From Ignavibacteriales bacterium (lineage in GTDB: Bacteria > Bacteroidota > Ignavibacteria > Ignavibacteriales > Ignavibacteriaceae), in contig JADJNX010000007.1 in the NCBI GenBank assembly GCA_016714125.1, positions 1-64,000 of the forward strand: DNA of 64,000 nt, read 5' to 3'. The first letter of the stretch is position 1. Each line of letters opens with the position of its first letter. Under the pieces are notes generated by a model. The model saw only the letters and a program-made list of their open reading frames with translations, was not told the origin of the DNA and made no database searches. Both the position numbers and the translations under genes were made by a program. Positions 48,145-59,256 of the stretch are shown here, one piece after another.

Positions 48145-49678
48145 ATGCGGAAAATGATAATTTTCATCGTATTGGTGACAATTTCGAATTTACATTCACA
48201 AACTTCACAGTTGACGACAAAACTTCAGGCGATAAAAAACAACAGGGGCGTCCTTGGGATGTCCGTAACTGTCATCAAGGACAAAGGAATTTCCTACTCA
48301 CAGGGGTTTGGCATTCGTGATGTTGGAAGAAACCTGCCCGTAAACGACAGCACACTCTACCGTATCGCCTCGATTTCCAAAATGGTCTCGGCTATTGCTT
48401 TAATGCAGCTTTATGAACGAGGTTTGATTAACCTGGATGTCGATATCAGCACTTATCTCGGTTTTCAATTCAGAAACCCCGCTTTTCCAAACGATATAAT
48501 TACTACAAGACAGGTTATTTCGCATACTGCCAGTTTACGCGACGGAAATGGTTACGACAATTTCCTCTCGGCATCTTATAACCAAACTCCACCGCCAAAC
48601 ATCTCCACCCTTTTCCTTCCCGGTGGCACATATTATAATGTTGATGTTTGGAACTCAAGCAAAGCACCGGCTGCCAACTATTTTCAGTATGCTAATGTTA
48701 ACTTTGCTGTGATCGGCACACTGGTTGAAAAACTTTCAAATAAACGATTTGACATTTACAGCCGCGAAAATATATTCATTCCATTGGGCATGGATGCAAG
48801 TTTTAATATTCAGGATATTGTCGGGTTCAACAACTTAGCGGCACTTTACCGCAAAAATGGAGGCAACTGGGTTGCACAAGCTGATAATTACAACGGGATA
48901 AAACCTGCTCCAATCAATCTGGGACAGTATGTTATCGGTTCAAACGGATTGATGTTTGCTCCTCAAGGAGGAGTGAGGACTTCCGCAAATGACCTCTCAA
49001 AAATCCTTACTGCGCTACTTAATGGTGGAATGTATGGCGATTCACGTCTGTTAAATGATTCAACAACGGCACTTCTTCGCAAAATGAACTGGACTTACAA
49101 CGGCTCAAACGGCAACAATTATTACGGTATTTTCAACAGCTACAGTTATGGTCAACACAAAACCACCGAGTTGCTACCAAACTGAAACGATATACGGTCA
49201 CCCGGGAGAAGCTTACGGTTTGATCAGCGATGCTTATTATTCATTCGACAGGCGATATGGGATAGTATTTATAACAAACGGCGGGCAGTGGGGTTATGGT
49301 GCATACAGCGGATGGTATGATGTTGAAGAAGATGTTTTTCAAGCCTGTCTCTCAGAATTAAACAATCTGACCAATGTTCAACAAGAAGAAAATGTCCCTG
49401 CCGGCTTTTCATTGCTACAAAATTATCCTAATCCTTTTAATCCTGCCACAACAATTGTTTACACCCTGCCCGAAACAGCTTATGTAAAGATTACTGTCTT
49501 CAATTCACTCGGTGAAGAGATTAAACAGTTGACAAATATTGAGCTTCCCGCCGGTTCACATAGTGTCTATTTTAAGCCTGATAATCTCCCATCCGGTACA
49601 TATCTCTACAGAATAACCGCCCTCACCAATACGGGGGTAATGTACAATTCGGAACGGAAGATGATATATTTGAGATAA
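48145..49678 (+). CDS. Secreted serine hydrolase (class C beta-lactamase-related) with T9SS sorting domain (frame broken)
   Basis: About 511 residues. Start at the ATG at 48145, giving signal peptide 'MRKMIIFIVLVTISNLHSQ'. Penicillin-binding-like fold: 'LYRIASISKMVSAIALMQLY' with SxxK about 76, 'YANVNFAVIGTLVEKLSNKR' with YxN about 182, and 'YGHPGEAYGLISDAYYSFDR' carrying the HxG triad. Such enzymes are esterases or peptidases more often than beta-lactamases. The frame breaks about 49182 ('KTTELLP' then 'ETIYGHPG'). The C-terminus is a T9SS sorting domain ('LLQNYPNPFNPATTIVYTL', 'GTYLYRITALTN'). Confidence 0.85.
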
Positions 49679-49711
49679 TGCAATAATCTAATAATGCAAA
49701 AATGCAGTAAT
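49676..49711. repeat. Period-8 microrepeat
   Basis: taatgcaa / taatctaa / taatgcaa / aaatgcag / taat, the partner of the array at 1511-1546. It includes the stop codon of the serine hydrolase gene. Confidence 0.75.
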
Positions 49712-49737
49712 CGAGACCAACAGCTGTGTCCCTTTTT

Positions 49738-51398
49738 TTATTTCAACAGCATTATTTTTTGAACAAGTTGTTGATTTCCAAAAATTGCCTGAACAAAATA
49801 TACTCCTGAGGAGAGTCCTGCTCTCTCAATTATGAAACGGTGTGTGGCTGCTTCTTTCATTCCATTAAAAACAGTTTGAACAAGTGCGCCTTTGCTGTCA
49901 AAACGGAATATTTGTACATTACCGGAATTTGGGAGATCGAGTGTAAAGGTTGTTTGTGGATTAAAAGGATTGGGCGAAGCGTTTCCCATTCTAAAGTCAG
50001 CAGGAACCTCTGCGGTGTTGTCTTCAATTCCAACTAACGAAAGGGGTATTTTTACAGATTGAATCTGGTAGATGCCCGAGCGATTATCCATCCAGAATGG
50101 ATGAAGTTTATTTCCGCTATAAACAATTGAGATGTTGTCCCCTGATACCCCTGTCCCAAACCACCTATCGGTGTCGGTTTAAAGTTTTTATCTGAAATTT
50201 CATATTCAGTCCAACTGTTTCCATTATCAAGTGATCTGGCAAGAAAAACACCCGCAGAATCGGCAGTAGTTGCCCTGTCATCATAAAATATCACATTAAT
50301 TCCACCAAATTCATCCACCGTCATTGCAGGGAAAAATTGAATTTTGCCGTTGTTTAGCGGGTCCTGATTAACTCTGATGCCCCCCGACCAGGTAGCTCCC
50401 CCGTCAGTTGAACGGTTAAATATGATATCGGGGTCTGCTCCAGCCACGGAAGTGTTTTTCTGAGTGGTTACGACATACAACCAGCCATTGGTTGCTCCTC
50501 CCGACAAATCAATTGCCAACTGAGGATTGCTGTTAACACGAATATTCTGTTTGGTGGGTAAAATTCCCTGGATTCCATTTGTGAGAAAGGCGTTTTCGGT
50601 CACTGTCCAAGAAGTGCCGCCATTTGTTGACTTCGCAAATCCGGTATATTTTTCTGTAAATGGTGAGGAGGATGTAACTGCAGCCCAGACTGCATAAACC
50701 ACTCCCTGTTTATCAACAACAAGTCCACCCCCATAATTTCTGTCGGTGGGTGAGTTAACCTGCTGAATAGCCGACCAGTTTAGTCCCCCGTCATCTGTAT
50801 AAACAAAAACCAAAGGATAGGGAGGACTGTATCTTACCCAGGCAGCATAAACTCTTCCATAATAAGGACTTGACGGGGAATTATCCGCTGCCAGCCATGC
50901 CCTTTCGAGCTCAACATTTGTGATTGCTTTTGCATTCGACCAGGTTCTTCCCTGATCAGTTGACCTGTGGGAATAAAGACCATAAAGGGGGATTTTGCCA
51001 TTTCTTGTGAGGATAAATGTACCGTTTTTGTCAATTGCGATCCCGGGATCACCCCCATGAAAAGCAATGGATGGACCACCTGAGCAGGTGTCGGTACCCC
51101 AAAACGAAGTTCCACCATTGGAAGAGACATATATCCCTTCACTCACAAAAAACTGTGGCGAAAAACTGATTGCATTTGCAGAGGCAAAAATTGAGTTTGG
51201 ATCATTTGGATGTACAACAGCAACCACTTCGGTTTGTGTAACAGCGGACGGAAAAACAGGATAATTTGGCAGCCCCAGTCGTGTAAAATTTTGGGCAGAA
51301 GTTACCGTCATTAAACAAAATATCAGAAAAAGGGGAACCCTGAACCGGGTTCCCTTTAAAAGAACAAAATTTAATTCTCTGTAATAACTTGGTAACAT
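49738..51398 (-). CDS. Secreted BNR-repeat (sialidase-like) protein with T9SS sorting domain (frame broken)
   Basis: About 553 residues. Hydrophobic signal 'VPLFLIFCLMTVTSAQ' after a basic stretch; the ATG at 51398 is the first in frame. Asp-box repeats of a six-bladed propeller: 'SSNGGTSFWGTD', 'STDQGRTWSNA', 'TDDGGLNWSAI', 'STNGGTSWTVT', 'STDGGATWSGG', 'SLDNGNSWTEY'. The sialidase Arg triad is not evident, so enzymatic activity is doubtful. The frame breaks about 50145 in a G-run ('GLGQGYQG' then 'DNISIVYSGNKLHPFWMDNR'), and the sorting domain follows ('ASPNPFNPQTTFTLDL', 'GVYFVQAIFG'). Confidence 0.8.
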
Positions 51399-51475
51399 CT
51401 ATTGATCCATAATTACAACAGTCTTGTAACAAACGTTGTAAATGTAAAAAACAATCTGCATGTGAGGAGGTAAAA

Positions 51476-51535
51476 CCACAGAGCACACCGAGGACACAGA
51501 TGGGAAATTATAAATCCCATCCGTGGAGGCCGTGC
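51476..51535. repeat. Dispersed repeat of the cacagag/ccgtgg type
   Basis: ccacagagcacaccgaggac then a near-palindrome of gatgggaaattataaatccc and atccgtgg. Same word family as 1554-1795 and 56476-56575. Confidence 0.6.
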
Positions 51536-51562
51536 TACTATCTTACTTCTTACAAGTCAGAG

Positions 51563-53686
51563 CTAAAACCTGTATCCCAGTGTTAAGGATGCAAAGGCAT
51601 TTCTCGGTTCACCCAGTTCATAAAATCTTCCGGAGGTGGAGTTGATATTCAGAAATGCCGCATATCTTTTATCCAAGATATTATTTACTCCGCCCGAAAG
51701 CAAGACATTAAAATGGTTCAATTTTAAGTCAAACCCCACAACCGAGTTAAGAATCGTATATGATGGATTGTTTTCGGAGTTGGCATCATCAACATACATA
51801 TCGGAAATATGAGAGACGGAAAGTCTCAGAAAACCGGTGAGGTCTTCAGTGATATTGTTTTGATATGATCCTGAAACATAGATATTATGTTTTGGAACTG
51901 ACGGAACAACCTTACCACTAAAATCCTTCTCCTCGGTTACAAAATTACCTCCGTTGTCCAGTTTAATTACACGGGCAGCGTAATTATCGTAACTGAAATT
52001 GCTGTAAGTATAAGCCACTTTCAGAGTAAATGCTTTTAGAATTGCGGTTTCTGCCCCCAATTCAAATCCCGAACGGTTGGTTTTGGCAGAGTTTCGATAG
52101 AAAACACTTCCAAGCACTTCAAACGGCACAATCTCGTTATCGATCATGATATTAAAGAAAGTACCTTCAAAAAAGAGATAGTTGAACAATCCGCTGGTAA
52201 AAATCAGATTACCTTTTACACCCAGATCAAAATTTTTCGTTTTTTGTGCTTCAAGGTCGGGATTGTAAAATTTACCCTGATTTGAACTGGTTGGGTAGTT
52301 GTCAAGTTCATTTCCGGCGGGGGAGTCAAATCCCAAACCGTAGGAAGTGTAGATTGAAAGATATGGGGTAAATTTATAGTTCAAAGCAACTTTTGGTGTA
52401 AAAGCGGTGTAAGCTTTTCTGTCATCCTGTGAACCAAGTATTCTGTTTTTTGCTGCAAACACCACATTATCGTATCTACCGGTTAAAAGCAGAGCAAATT
52501 TATCGGGGATGAATTCAAATCTTTCCTGAATATAAAATCCTGCATTTTGGATGGTTTCATCGTTGAGGCTGACCAAAACATCGCCCTTCATTCCGCTGAT
52601 ATTGTTGTATTCTTCGATTGGTCCAGTTTGATAAAGAAAGTCACCGCCCACTGAAAACATGTTGTTGAAGCCGGCAATTTTTGTGCGGTTTGTGTAACGA
52701 CCCGAAGCACCAAGCCCATAACGATTAAAAATCCTGATGGTTTTTTGTGCTCTTTCAAAATATTTCAGAGTGAAATAACCCGTCACTTCAACTTCATGTG
52801 CCTTGCTTCCGCCCGGATTTAATTCATATTTGATTCCAAACCGTCCTTTGTTTGAGAGACGATAATAGTCAAAATCTCTTTCGGTTTTAGCAGCTTGAAA
52901 AGGATCAACATCAAACTCCGCTTTTTTTAAGGAGCCCGGAAGTTTTATCGTTCCCGTCGCCGAGTAACCGATGAGCGATAATTTCGAATTTTCGGTAAGT
53001 TTTGTCGCGAGAACTGTATTTATAATGTTCCAGAAATCTTCAGAATGGGCGCGATAACCGGCAGCATTATGATAATTATAGGAGAACATAAATTTGGTGT
53101 CACCCTCTTTAACACCGAGCTTAACACCGTTACGGCGAAGTCCAAACTCGCCAAATTCATTAAATTGTGTTATAAAAGAGGAAGGGAAATTGATCTCGTT
53201 GATGAAATTTACAACTCCACCCGGAGCATTGGTATAGAGAGAAGAGGCACTTCCTTTTACGATCTCGATTGAACCAACGGAATTAAAGTCGATCGCTTCT
53301 ATTCTGGTCTGTCCATCGGGCTCCGATTCAGGAATTCCATCAAGTAGAATACGAACTCCCCTGATGCCCGAGTTTGAGCGGCTTCCAAATCCCCTTATCG
53401 AAATCCTTACATCGTGATTTCCATAACGGGACTGCATAAAAAGACCGGGAACACCGGAGAGAATATCGTTTATTGCGGTTTTTTTATCAAATTTATATGA
53501 GCTGTTATCAATTCTAAAAACAGGATATGGGATATCGATAATTTTTTCTCCCACTCTTGTGGCTGTAATAACCACATCATCAAGTTGATACTTGATCGTG
53601 TCTTTCTTATCCGGTACATACTCATCTTTTGGCTGTGCAGATACCTGACCAATGATTAAACTGAAAAAAAAGAGAGCTTGTTTCAT
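51563..53686 (-). CDS. TonB-dependent outer membrane receptor
   Basis: Outer membrane importer for siderophores, vitamin B12 or other large ligands. 707 residues: signal peptide 'MKQALFFFSLIIGQVSAQ', a TonB-box-like start 'YQLDDVVITATRVGEKI' about 34-50, plug domain about 50-165 ('GVPGLFMQSRYGNHDVRISI', 'RGFGSRSNSGIRGVRILLDG', 'IPESEPDGQTRIEAIDFNSV', 'VKGSASSLYTNAPGGVVNFI'), and a 22-strand barrel ending in Phe ('ASLTLGYRF'). The closest type is the iron-complex receptor (FecA/PupB-like) group, but the ligand is not fixed by sequence. No SusD, ExbB/D or TonB neighbour. Intact. Confidence 0.9.
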   Translation of the reverse strand: MKQALFFFSLIIGQVSAQPKDEYVPDKKDTIKYQLDDVVITATRVGEKIIDIPYPVFRIDNSSYKFDKKTAINDILSGVPGLFMQSRYGNHDVRISIRGFGSRSNSGIRGVRILLDGIPESEPDGQTRIEAIDFNSVGSIEIVKGSASSLYTNAPGGVVNFINEINFPSSFITQFNEFGEFGLRRNGVKLGVKEGDTKFMFSYNYHNAAGYRAHSEDFWNIINTVLATKLTENSKLSLIGYSATGTIKLPGSLKKAEFDVDPFQAAKTERDFDYYRLSNKGRFGIKYELNPGGSKAHEVEVTGYFTLKYFERAQKTIRIFNRYGLGASGRYTNRTKIAGFNNMFSVGGDFLYQTGPIEEYNNISGMKGDVLVSLNDETIQNAGFYIQERFEFIPDKFALLLTGRYDNVVFAAKNRILGSQDDRKAYTAFTPKVALNYKFTPYLSIYTSYGLGFDSPAGNELDNYPTSSNQGKFYNPDLEAQKTKNFDLGVKGNLIFTSGLFNYLFFEGTFFNIMIDNEIVPFEVLGSVFYRNSAKTNRSGFELGAETAILKAFTLKVAYTYSNFSYDNYAARVIKLDNGGNFVTEEKDFSGKVVPSVPKHNIYVSGSYQNNITEDLTGFLRLSVSHISDMYVDDANSENNPSYTILNSVVGFDLKLNHFNVLLSGGVNNILDKRYAAFLNINSTSGRFYELGEPRNAFASLTLGYRF

Positions 53687-53762
53687 TTATTTTACTTTCA
53701 TAAAATATAATTGGTGAACTGAAATTTACGAAAACCCACCGACAATTTGCAGGTATCCCCCA

Positions 53763-55809
53763 TCATTTAGTCATAATAAATTTTCCTGTTAAGCGACTGA
53801 TAGTATTCTCTACCGAAACATTTTCAAGAGTGTAGAAATAGACTCCCGAAGCTTTGCCTGACATATTCAGGTGGATTTCATGGGTGCCACTTTCTGTGAT
53901 GCCGGGTGATAAGGTTGTTATAAGTTCACCACGGGAATCATAAATTTTCAGTGAAACCGTGCCCGAAAAAGGCATGTTGTATCGGATAACAGTCTCCGGA
54001 TTAAAAGGATTTGGGTAATTACCAAGCAACTCAAATGAAAGGGTATTCAAATCTACCTCAACCGGTTTTGAATAGTGGTTTGTTCCGTCAAAATCGATTT
54101 GATTTAGACGATATTGAACCCGACCCGAAAAATTTAACGGCGAATTATCACTGAATTGATAAGTTCTTGGAGAGGTGGTTGTTCCTGACCCGGAAACCGA
54201 ACCGATCTCTTTCCATGTTTCACCTGTAAGAGGACGCCTTTCAATACGGAACTCCTTGTTGTTGGTCTCGGATGCAGTTGACCAGTTTAGGACGACATCA
54301 CGCCCGGCCACTTCCGCCGAAAATGATGTTAGTTCCACCGGCACAGGTTCCAGTTGATTAAGAAAAACAACTATCGGGGTTCTGGCAGTCCCAACCGCGA
54401 GGTCGAGCATACCATTTCCGTCAACATCGCCGTAGGCGATTGAATTCAGTGAAGAAGCACCAATATATGTCCATGTTGGTGTTGTCGGAAGGCTGCCACC
54501 GTTATTGATAAACAATTCCACTCTTGGAGGACTGAAACTTACCGTCGATAAGTCGGGATAACCGTCGTTGTTCACATCGTTAAATATCAATTCCTGTACA
54601 CCGGGTGTTGGTGTGTGATTTGAAGTCCAAACGGGTGATGAACTGAGTGTTCCTGCGGTGTTTTTGTATAACACATTTTGATTCCCATTTCCACCGATTG
54701 CAAAATCCATATAACCATCAAGATCATAGTCGCCCCATCCACTTCCCTTTTGTGAAACGGTATTTCCAACATTCCAGAAAGGACTTCCGGAGATTCCTCC
54801 TTCAAAATTTAGATAAACCCCGGAAGCAAAGTTTACCCACTTGGAGGCTCCCACATCTCCTTTTTTAACATAAGAATAGTCCACAATTACTGATGCCCCC
54901 TGTGAAAGAAGACCACCGATGGAAACAAACGCCCCAACGGGATCGGAGCAATAATTTCCGACGGGTGTTCCGTTAACAGTAACTGAATGAATTTTATAAA
55001 TTGGAGTTTTTGAAAGATGGACAGCACCCTTGCCTGTTTCGGGAATGGTAAAAGTCTCTTGCACCCTTGTAAGATCGCTGTTGTTCAGATCGGTAAAAGC
55101 AACCGAATTTGAGATCATCAGATCACTTGAAGTGTAAGTCGGGGTGGATGTGAAATCCCGTGCCCTGATTTATATAATAAAATATCGGTTTGTAGGGGTC
55201 AGCAGTGTTCCCTTGATTTCCCACAGCGAGATCGAGTAATCCATCACCATTGATGTCGTTGAAAGCCGTTCCAACAGTCCATGCCTGCCCTGTGAAGGTG
55301 AAAGAAGGGGTGGTGGGAACGCCTGTGCCGGTATTGAGATAAATTGTTGAAGGGGCATAACTTCCATCACCATTCCCTGAAAAAAGATCGGGTTTTCCGT
55401 CATTGTTGATATCTGCCCATTTAATATCGGTTGTTGAGCGGGAATCAGCAGAGAACCATGCCGGGTTCACTGTTAAAACTCCGTTATCGTTTCTGAAGAT
55501 CATGTTATTGTATTCGGGAATCGGGGGAAACGACTGGCTGAAATAACATCCGGCTGCAAGATCAAGATCACCGTCCATATCATAATCACCAAAAGCGAGT
55601 CCGCCTATCTGTCTTTCAAGTCCTGCTGTCCATGAAGGCGTTGTTCCAAATGGTGCGGTAGTTGTGAAAAACACATAAGGCCTGTATTCACTATTAAACT
55701 CTGTAACAACACTTTTCCCATCGGGACTGATCTCGATGTGTTTTTGCCCATCTTGAGCGGTGAGAATGAAACAGGAAACAGTAACAAAAAACAGTAATCT
55801 TGATAACAT
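53763..55809 (-). CDS. Secreted FG-GAP/VCBS-repeat protein with T9SS sorting domain (frame broken)
   Basis: About 682 residues. Signal peptide 'MLSRLLFFVTVSCFILTAQ'. FG-GAP calcium-binding propeller repeats: 'FGDYDMDGDLDLAAG', 'WADINNDGKPDLFSG', 'FNDINGDGLLDLAVG', and in the second half 'WGDYDLDGYMDFAIG', 'FNDVNNDGYPDLSTV', 'YGDVDGNGMLDLAVG'. Between the halves sits an IPT/beta segment. The frame breaks about 55160 ('YYINQGTG' then 'DFTSTPTYTSSDLMISN'). The C-terminus has the 'PVELTSFSAEVAGRDVVLNW' linker and the sorting domain 'LLGNYPNPFNPETVIRYNM'. Adhesion or surface scaffold is the usual guess. Confidence 0.82.
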
Positions 55810-55952
55810 TTTTTACTCCAAAAAGTTAGGATGCTAAAATTACAAAAATATTAGAACAGTTCACATATTTAATTTACCGTTGGTGGAATGCCGGTTTCAT
55901 GGTTTGAGTGGTTGAATTAAATTAGCAATATATAATTTTTAGAGGTTGGAAA

Positions 55953-56516
55953 ATGAAAAAGATAAAGTTATACATTGCAGCAAGTCTTGACGGTTATATT
56001 GCAAGACCCGATGGGGATCTCGATTGGCTAACAAAGGCACCAAATCCAGAGAAAGACGATTTTGGTTATAATACATTCCTTGAGTCTGTTGATACCACTT
56101 TGATGGGGAATGAAACATATAAATGGCTGTTGAATGAGGGGGTGGAAGATCCTTATCCGGGGCTCAAAAATTATGTGTTTACACGAACCAAAAAAGAATC
56201 AAACGGATTTGTGGAGTTTGTAACCGATAATCCTGCTTCCTTTGTCAAGACAATAAGGGAAGGTGAAGGAAAGGATGTTTTTCTTGTCGGAGGTGGTGGT
56301 ATAGTTTCACCTCTTTTGGCAGCAGAATTAATAGATGAAATCCACTTGATCATCGTCCCTGTTTTTCTCGGCAGGGGAATACCTCTTTTCCCGGCTCAGA
56401 TGAAAGATCTTAATATCCTGTTCAACACCGTGGATGTTGTTAAACATTCAAACGGTTTTGTTTCGATAAAAATGGAAAAACCACAGAGGAAAGAGTCGAA
56501 CCGCAAAGGACGCTGA
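55953..56516 (+). CDS. Dihydrofolate reductase/RibD-C family reductase
   Basis: 187-residue NADPH-dependent reductase of the RibD C-terminal superfamily, as in YwjB/YyaP. 'MKKIKLYIAASLDGYIARPD' at 1-20, 'GDLDWL', 'TTLMGNETYKWLL' about 49-61, 'VFLVGGGGIVSPLLAAELID' about 109-128, 'HLIIVPVFLGRGIPLFP' about 132-148. These proteins are not folA. The last dozen residues ('KPQRKESNRKGR') are encoded by a dispersed repeat, so the original end was probably near 'FVSIKMEK'. Single gene on the plus strand between minus-strand genes. Confidence 0.85.
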   Translation: MKKIKLYIAASLDGYIARPDGDLDWLTKAPNPEKDDFGYNTFLESVDTTLMGNETYKWLLNEGVEDPYPGLKNYVFTRTKKESNGFVEFVTDNPASFVKTIREGEGKDVFLVGGGGIVSPLLAAELIDEIHLIIVPVFLGRGIPLFPAQMKDLNILFNTVDVVKHSNGFVSIKMEKPQRKESNRKGR

Positions 56517-56575
56517 GAACGCAAAGGGGAAAAACCACAGAGCACGCAGAGGGCACAGAGGAAGTAACAAGGTAG
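56476..56575. repeat. Dispersed repeat of the cacagag/gcaaagg type
   Basis: accacagaggaaagagtc, accgcaaaggacgctgagaa, cgcaaagggg, accacagagcacgcagaggg, cacagagg. Mirrors, on the other strand, the words at 1614-1707. Overlaps the 3' end of the reductase gene. Confidence 0.75.
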
Positions 56576-56600
56576 TCGAGGGGAACTTAAACCAAAGTGA

Positions 56601-57835
56601 TTACAGGTTAATTCCCAACTGAACATTAAGCAGGAAACGCCATCTTTTTTGGATCGGGAAGAATGGGGTCACTTCCAATCCTGCACTTATGTTCTTCATA
56701 AAATCGATGCCAAGAGATTCAGTCATTTCTGCCAGATTAAGAAACAGGGAAAGTGCAAAACCTCCCCGGCCGATATCCACGTCCAAAGGTGAGTTTACAC
56801 CAAAGGTTCCTATACCCAAATTTACCGGAAATCTTTTCCCGGTTACCTGACTCACAAGATAAAACCGGATCATTGCACTTGTGTTTCCGTAGTCAAGGGG
56901 ATCGTCCGCCTGTGTATCGTAGAGAACTTTTGGTATTCCCAAGGCGAATCCAACCTCAATTGAGGGACCACGCACGTGAAAAAACCTGGTATAAACATTA
57001 AATCGGTCGTAACCGCCAATTTTTATGGAATAATCGGGCTCAACGGTTACTCTTACCACAGACCAGTCAGGCAGTGAGTCGATATTCAAGTGGACCTCTT
57101 CAAACTCTTGTGGATTGATGGCGGCATATTCTCCGTAGGCGTTTCGATATTGTCTTAACATTGCCAAATCCCTGTTGGGATCCTCATCATTTCTGAATGT
57201 AAGAACCCTCCTTTCAATGGTCTTTTCTGATGTCCCATCTCTGAGGGTCACGGTGGTTCGTATAGTGATAAACTGAGGTCCCACTCCCATTGGAATGCTG
57301 TCTCTGTTGAAAACAACCCTCAGGTCTCTAATCTGGCCCCTTCGAAGAGTTACAGCAGAACCGATATCTTTCCCGCCATCATCGGGAATGATACTGACAT
57401 ATCTTTCAAGTTTTTCAATTTTATGATGTTCTTCCACATTTAAAATGCAATCACTTTCGAAATAGAACATTCTCCCTTGGTTGTCCCTTGCCCTCAGTCT
57501 GATCTTGTATGGTCCTGGTCTTGAAATCGTTGGAATTATTGCGATAAAGGTTGTATCGCTCAATGCTACAATTGAAATCCCGTCCATAACGATCACAGGC
57601 ACCACATCCACCAGCGGGGACTTTAACTTGCCTCTGAGGAGAATTTTAACAGTCTCCCCTTGATAGTAAACGGGTTTATCAACCGTTAATACAACAATTT
57701 CATCTTCAAAATAGGATCTGATAAGGGTGGGATATTCCTGGGCAAAAACTGTAATCGCCGACAGAAACCAGAGAAAGGTTATTAGCCGGGGCGAGATTTG
57801 AATCCAATAGCAATTGGCTTATAAACATATCGCAT
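56601..57835 (-). CDS. Exported protein of unknown function with Ig-like and barrel-like regions (frame broken near start)
   Basis: I do not recognise the family. The coding frame extends upstream of the first usable start (GTG 57611) through 'TLIRSYFEDEIVVLTVDKPV' and 'YYQGETVKILLRGKLKSPLV' to a signal-like segment 'LITFLWFLSAITVFAQ'. No start lies in that frame; an ATG at 57835 ('MRYVYKPIAIGFKS') joins if one base is restored in a C/G run about 57795. The middle is Ig-like ('ISRPGPYKIRLRARDNQGRM'), and the C-terminal 130 residues alternate polar and non-polar residues as in an outer membrane barrel, ending 'RFLLNVQLGINL'. Possibly an outer membrane component. Confidence 0.55.
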
Positions 57836-57882
57836 GGTTGGTTAACCTGAACTTAAATAAATTTGCACGGCTGATCATGAGG

Positions 57883-58971
57883 TTATGCTTTCTTACGAGG
57901 ACGCTTAAATATTTCAACAGGAATTCTGAACTCTTTGGTGTCCTCTGATCCCAGCAGGATTGCTATCCATCTCGTTTTGTCACTGCTTTCAAAAGCAAAC
58001 TTCATTGTTATAGTAAGAGGGATACAAAGAATTGCTCCGGCCAGACCGAGCAAACTGCCCCAGAATATCAGGGAGAGAAAAACAACAAGTGTAGAAAGAT
58101 TTAAATTTTTACCCATCAGTCGAGGTTCAACCATATTACCGATGACAAACCCTATAACCACATTTCCAAGGATCACAAGAATTGCTGACCCCGGTCCCAG
58201 TTGAATAAGTGCAAGAAGGGCTGCCGGAATTGCAGATAAAAATGCTCCGATATTTGGAATATAATGTAAAAGAAAAGCCAGAAAACCCCACAAAACCGGA
58301 AACTGTACACCCAGAATATACATCCAAATACCTACCAGGATACCCGCTGCAAGATTGATCATGGTTTTTAACACCATAAATCGTTTCATGTCGATAATAA
58401 AATTTGTGAACTGGGGGAAAGCTTGTTTTGGATCGCCAAGAATGGCACGGAGTTTAACGGGAAAACTTGAAACTTCAAGCAGAATAAAAGTAACAGTAAG
58501 TAAAATTAATATCAGGTCTGAGAAAACCGTGCTCATACCGGTTAAAAGACCTGCTGTAAAACCCATTATATCATCCGGATTAAAATACTCTATTAGATAT
58601 CCATCGTCAACAATAATGCCCTTGGTGGCCAGATATTTGCTCATATCAACAAGTCGCTCGCCAAGATCTCTTTGAAGTTGGGGCAACTCGGTCACAAAAC
58701 CATTTATTGAGGATCCAATCTGAGCGGTTATCAGCAAAACAATTATAATCATTGCAGTAACAACGATTAGTACCGCCAGGAGTGAAGGTACTTTCTTCTC
58801 CTTTAACCATAATAATGGGGGTGCTCCCAATAGTGCTATGAAAATTGAGATAAGAAAGAGCACCACCACCGACTGAGCAAGGCTAAGCCCGATAATTATT
58901 ATTACGAGCGAAGCTGCGACTACCAGAAACCTGGTTGGTCCTATTTTAGTGCTGTCATTACCCGAATCCAT
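57883..58971 (-). CDS. AI-2E family transporter (PerM/UPF0118-type membrane protein)
   Basis: 362 residues from the ATG at 58971 ('MDSGNDSTKIGPTRFLVVAA'); the longer frame from 59175 runs over another small gene and is rejected. Seven or eight TM helices: two close together at the N-terminus ('LVVAASLVIIIIGLSLAQ', 'VVVLFLISIFIALLGAPPLL'), a third after 'KEKKVPSLLAVLIV', then a soluble segment about 100-175, and a C-terminal bundle with the family signature 'FLLHYIPNIGAFLSAIPAAL' and 'NMVEPRLMGKNLNLSTLVVF'. Members export autoinducer-2 or act as Na+/H+ antiporters, so the substrate is open. 11 bases downstream of the small membrane protein gene. Confidence 0.9.
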   Translation of the reverse strand: MDSGNDSTKIGPTRFLVVAASLVIIIIGLSLAQSVVVLFLISIFIALLGAPPLLWLKEKKVPSLLAVLIVVTAMIIIVLLITAQIGSSINGFVTELPQLQRDLGERLVDMSKYLATKGIIVDDGYLIEYFNPDDIMGFTAGLLTGMSTVFSDLILILLTVTFILLEVSSFPVKLRAILGDPKQAFPQFTNFIIDMKRFMVLKTMINLAAGILVGIWMYILGVQFPVLWGFLAFLLHYIPNIGAFLSAIPAALLALIQLGPGSAILVILGNVVIGFVIGNMVEPRLMGKNLNLSTLVVFLSLIFWGSLLGLAGAILCIPLTITMKFAFESSDKTRWIAILLGSEDTKEFRIPVEIFKRPRKKA

Positions 58972-58982
58972 ATTCAAATCTG

Positions 58983-59132
58983 TCAGCCAAGTCTGCGCCC
59001 CGAGATAACTCTTACGAGGAACATAACAATTGCTATGACAAGCAGAATATGGATAAAGCCACCCATTGTGTAGGAGGTGACAAATCCGAGTAACCATAAA
59101 ACAATAAGCAAAACTGCGATTGTATAAAACAT
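58983..59132 (-). CDS. Lmo0937-family small membrane protein, 49 residues
   Basis: 'MFYTIAVLLIVLWLLGFVTS' then 'YTMGGFIHILLVIAIVMFLV' and 'RVISGRR': two TM helices joined by the conserved GxxTSYTxGGxIHxLL block of the Lmo0937 family. Function unknown; in many bacteria the gene is stress-associated. AGAGAG precedes the ATG. Directly upstream of the AI-2E family gene, so likely cotranscribed. Confidence 0.85.
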   Translation of the reverse strand: MFYTIAVLLIVLWLLGFVTSYTMGGFIHILLVIAIVMFLVRVISGRRLG

Positions 59133-59256
59133 AATGAACTCTCTTTAAATTGAGATTTTGATAAAATTCTTCCATGAAAATTGGGATTAAAAAAGGTCGG
59201 AAACAATAAATCAGAAGGATGAAAAAGGGATTACATCTTATGGATGTGATGGTTAA

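Noticed and set aside
49738..51398. Active sialidase
   Set aside because: Asp boxes are present, but I could not see the arginine triad or catalytic Tyr/Glu pattern, so only a BNR propeller is claimed.
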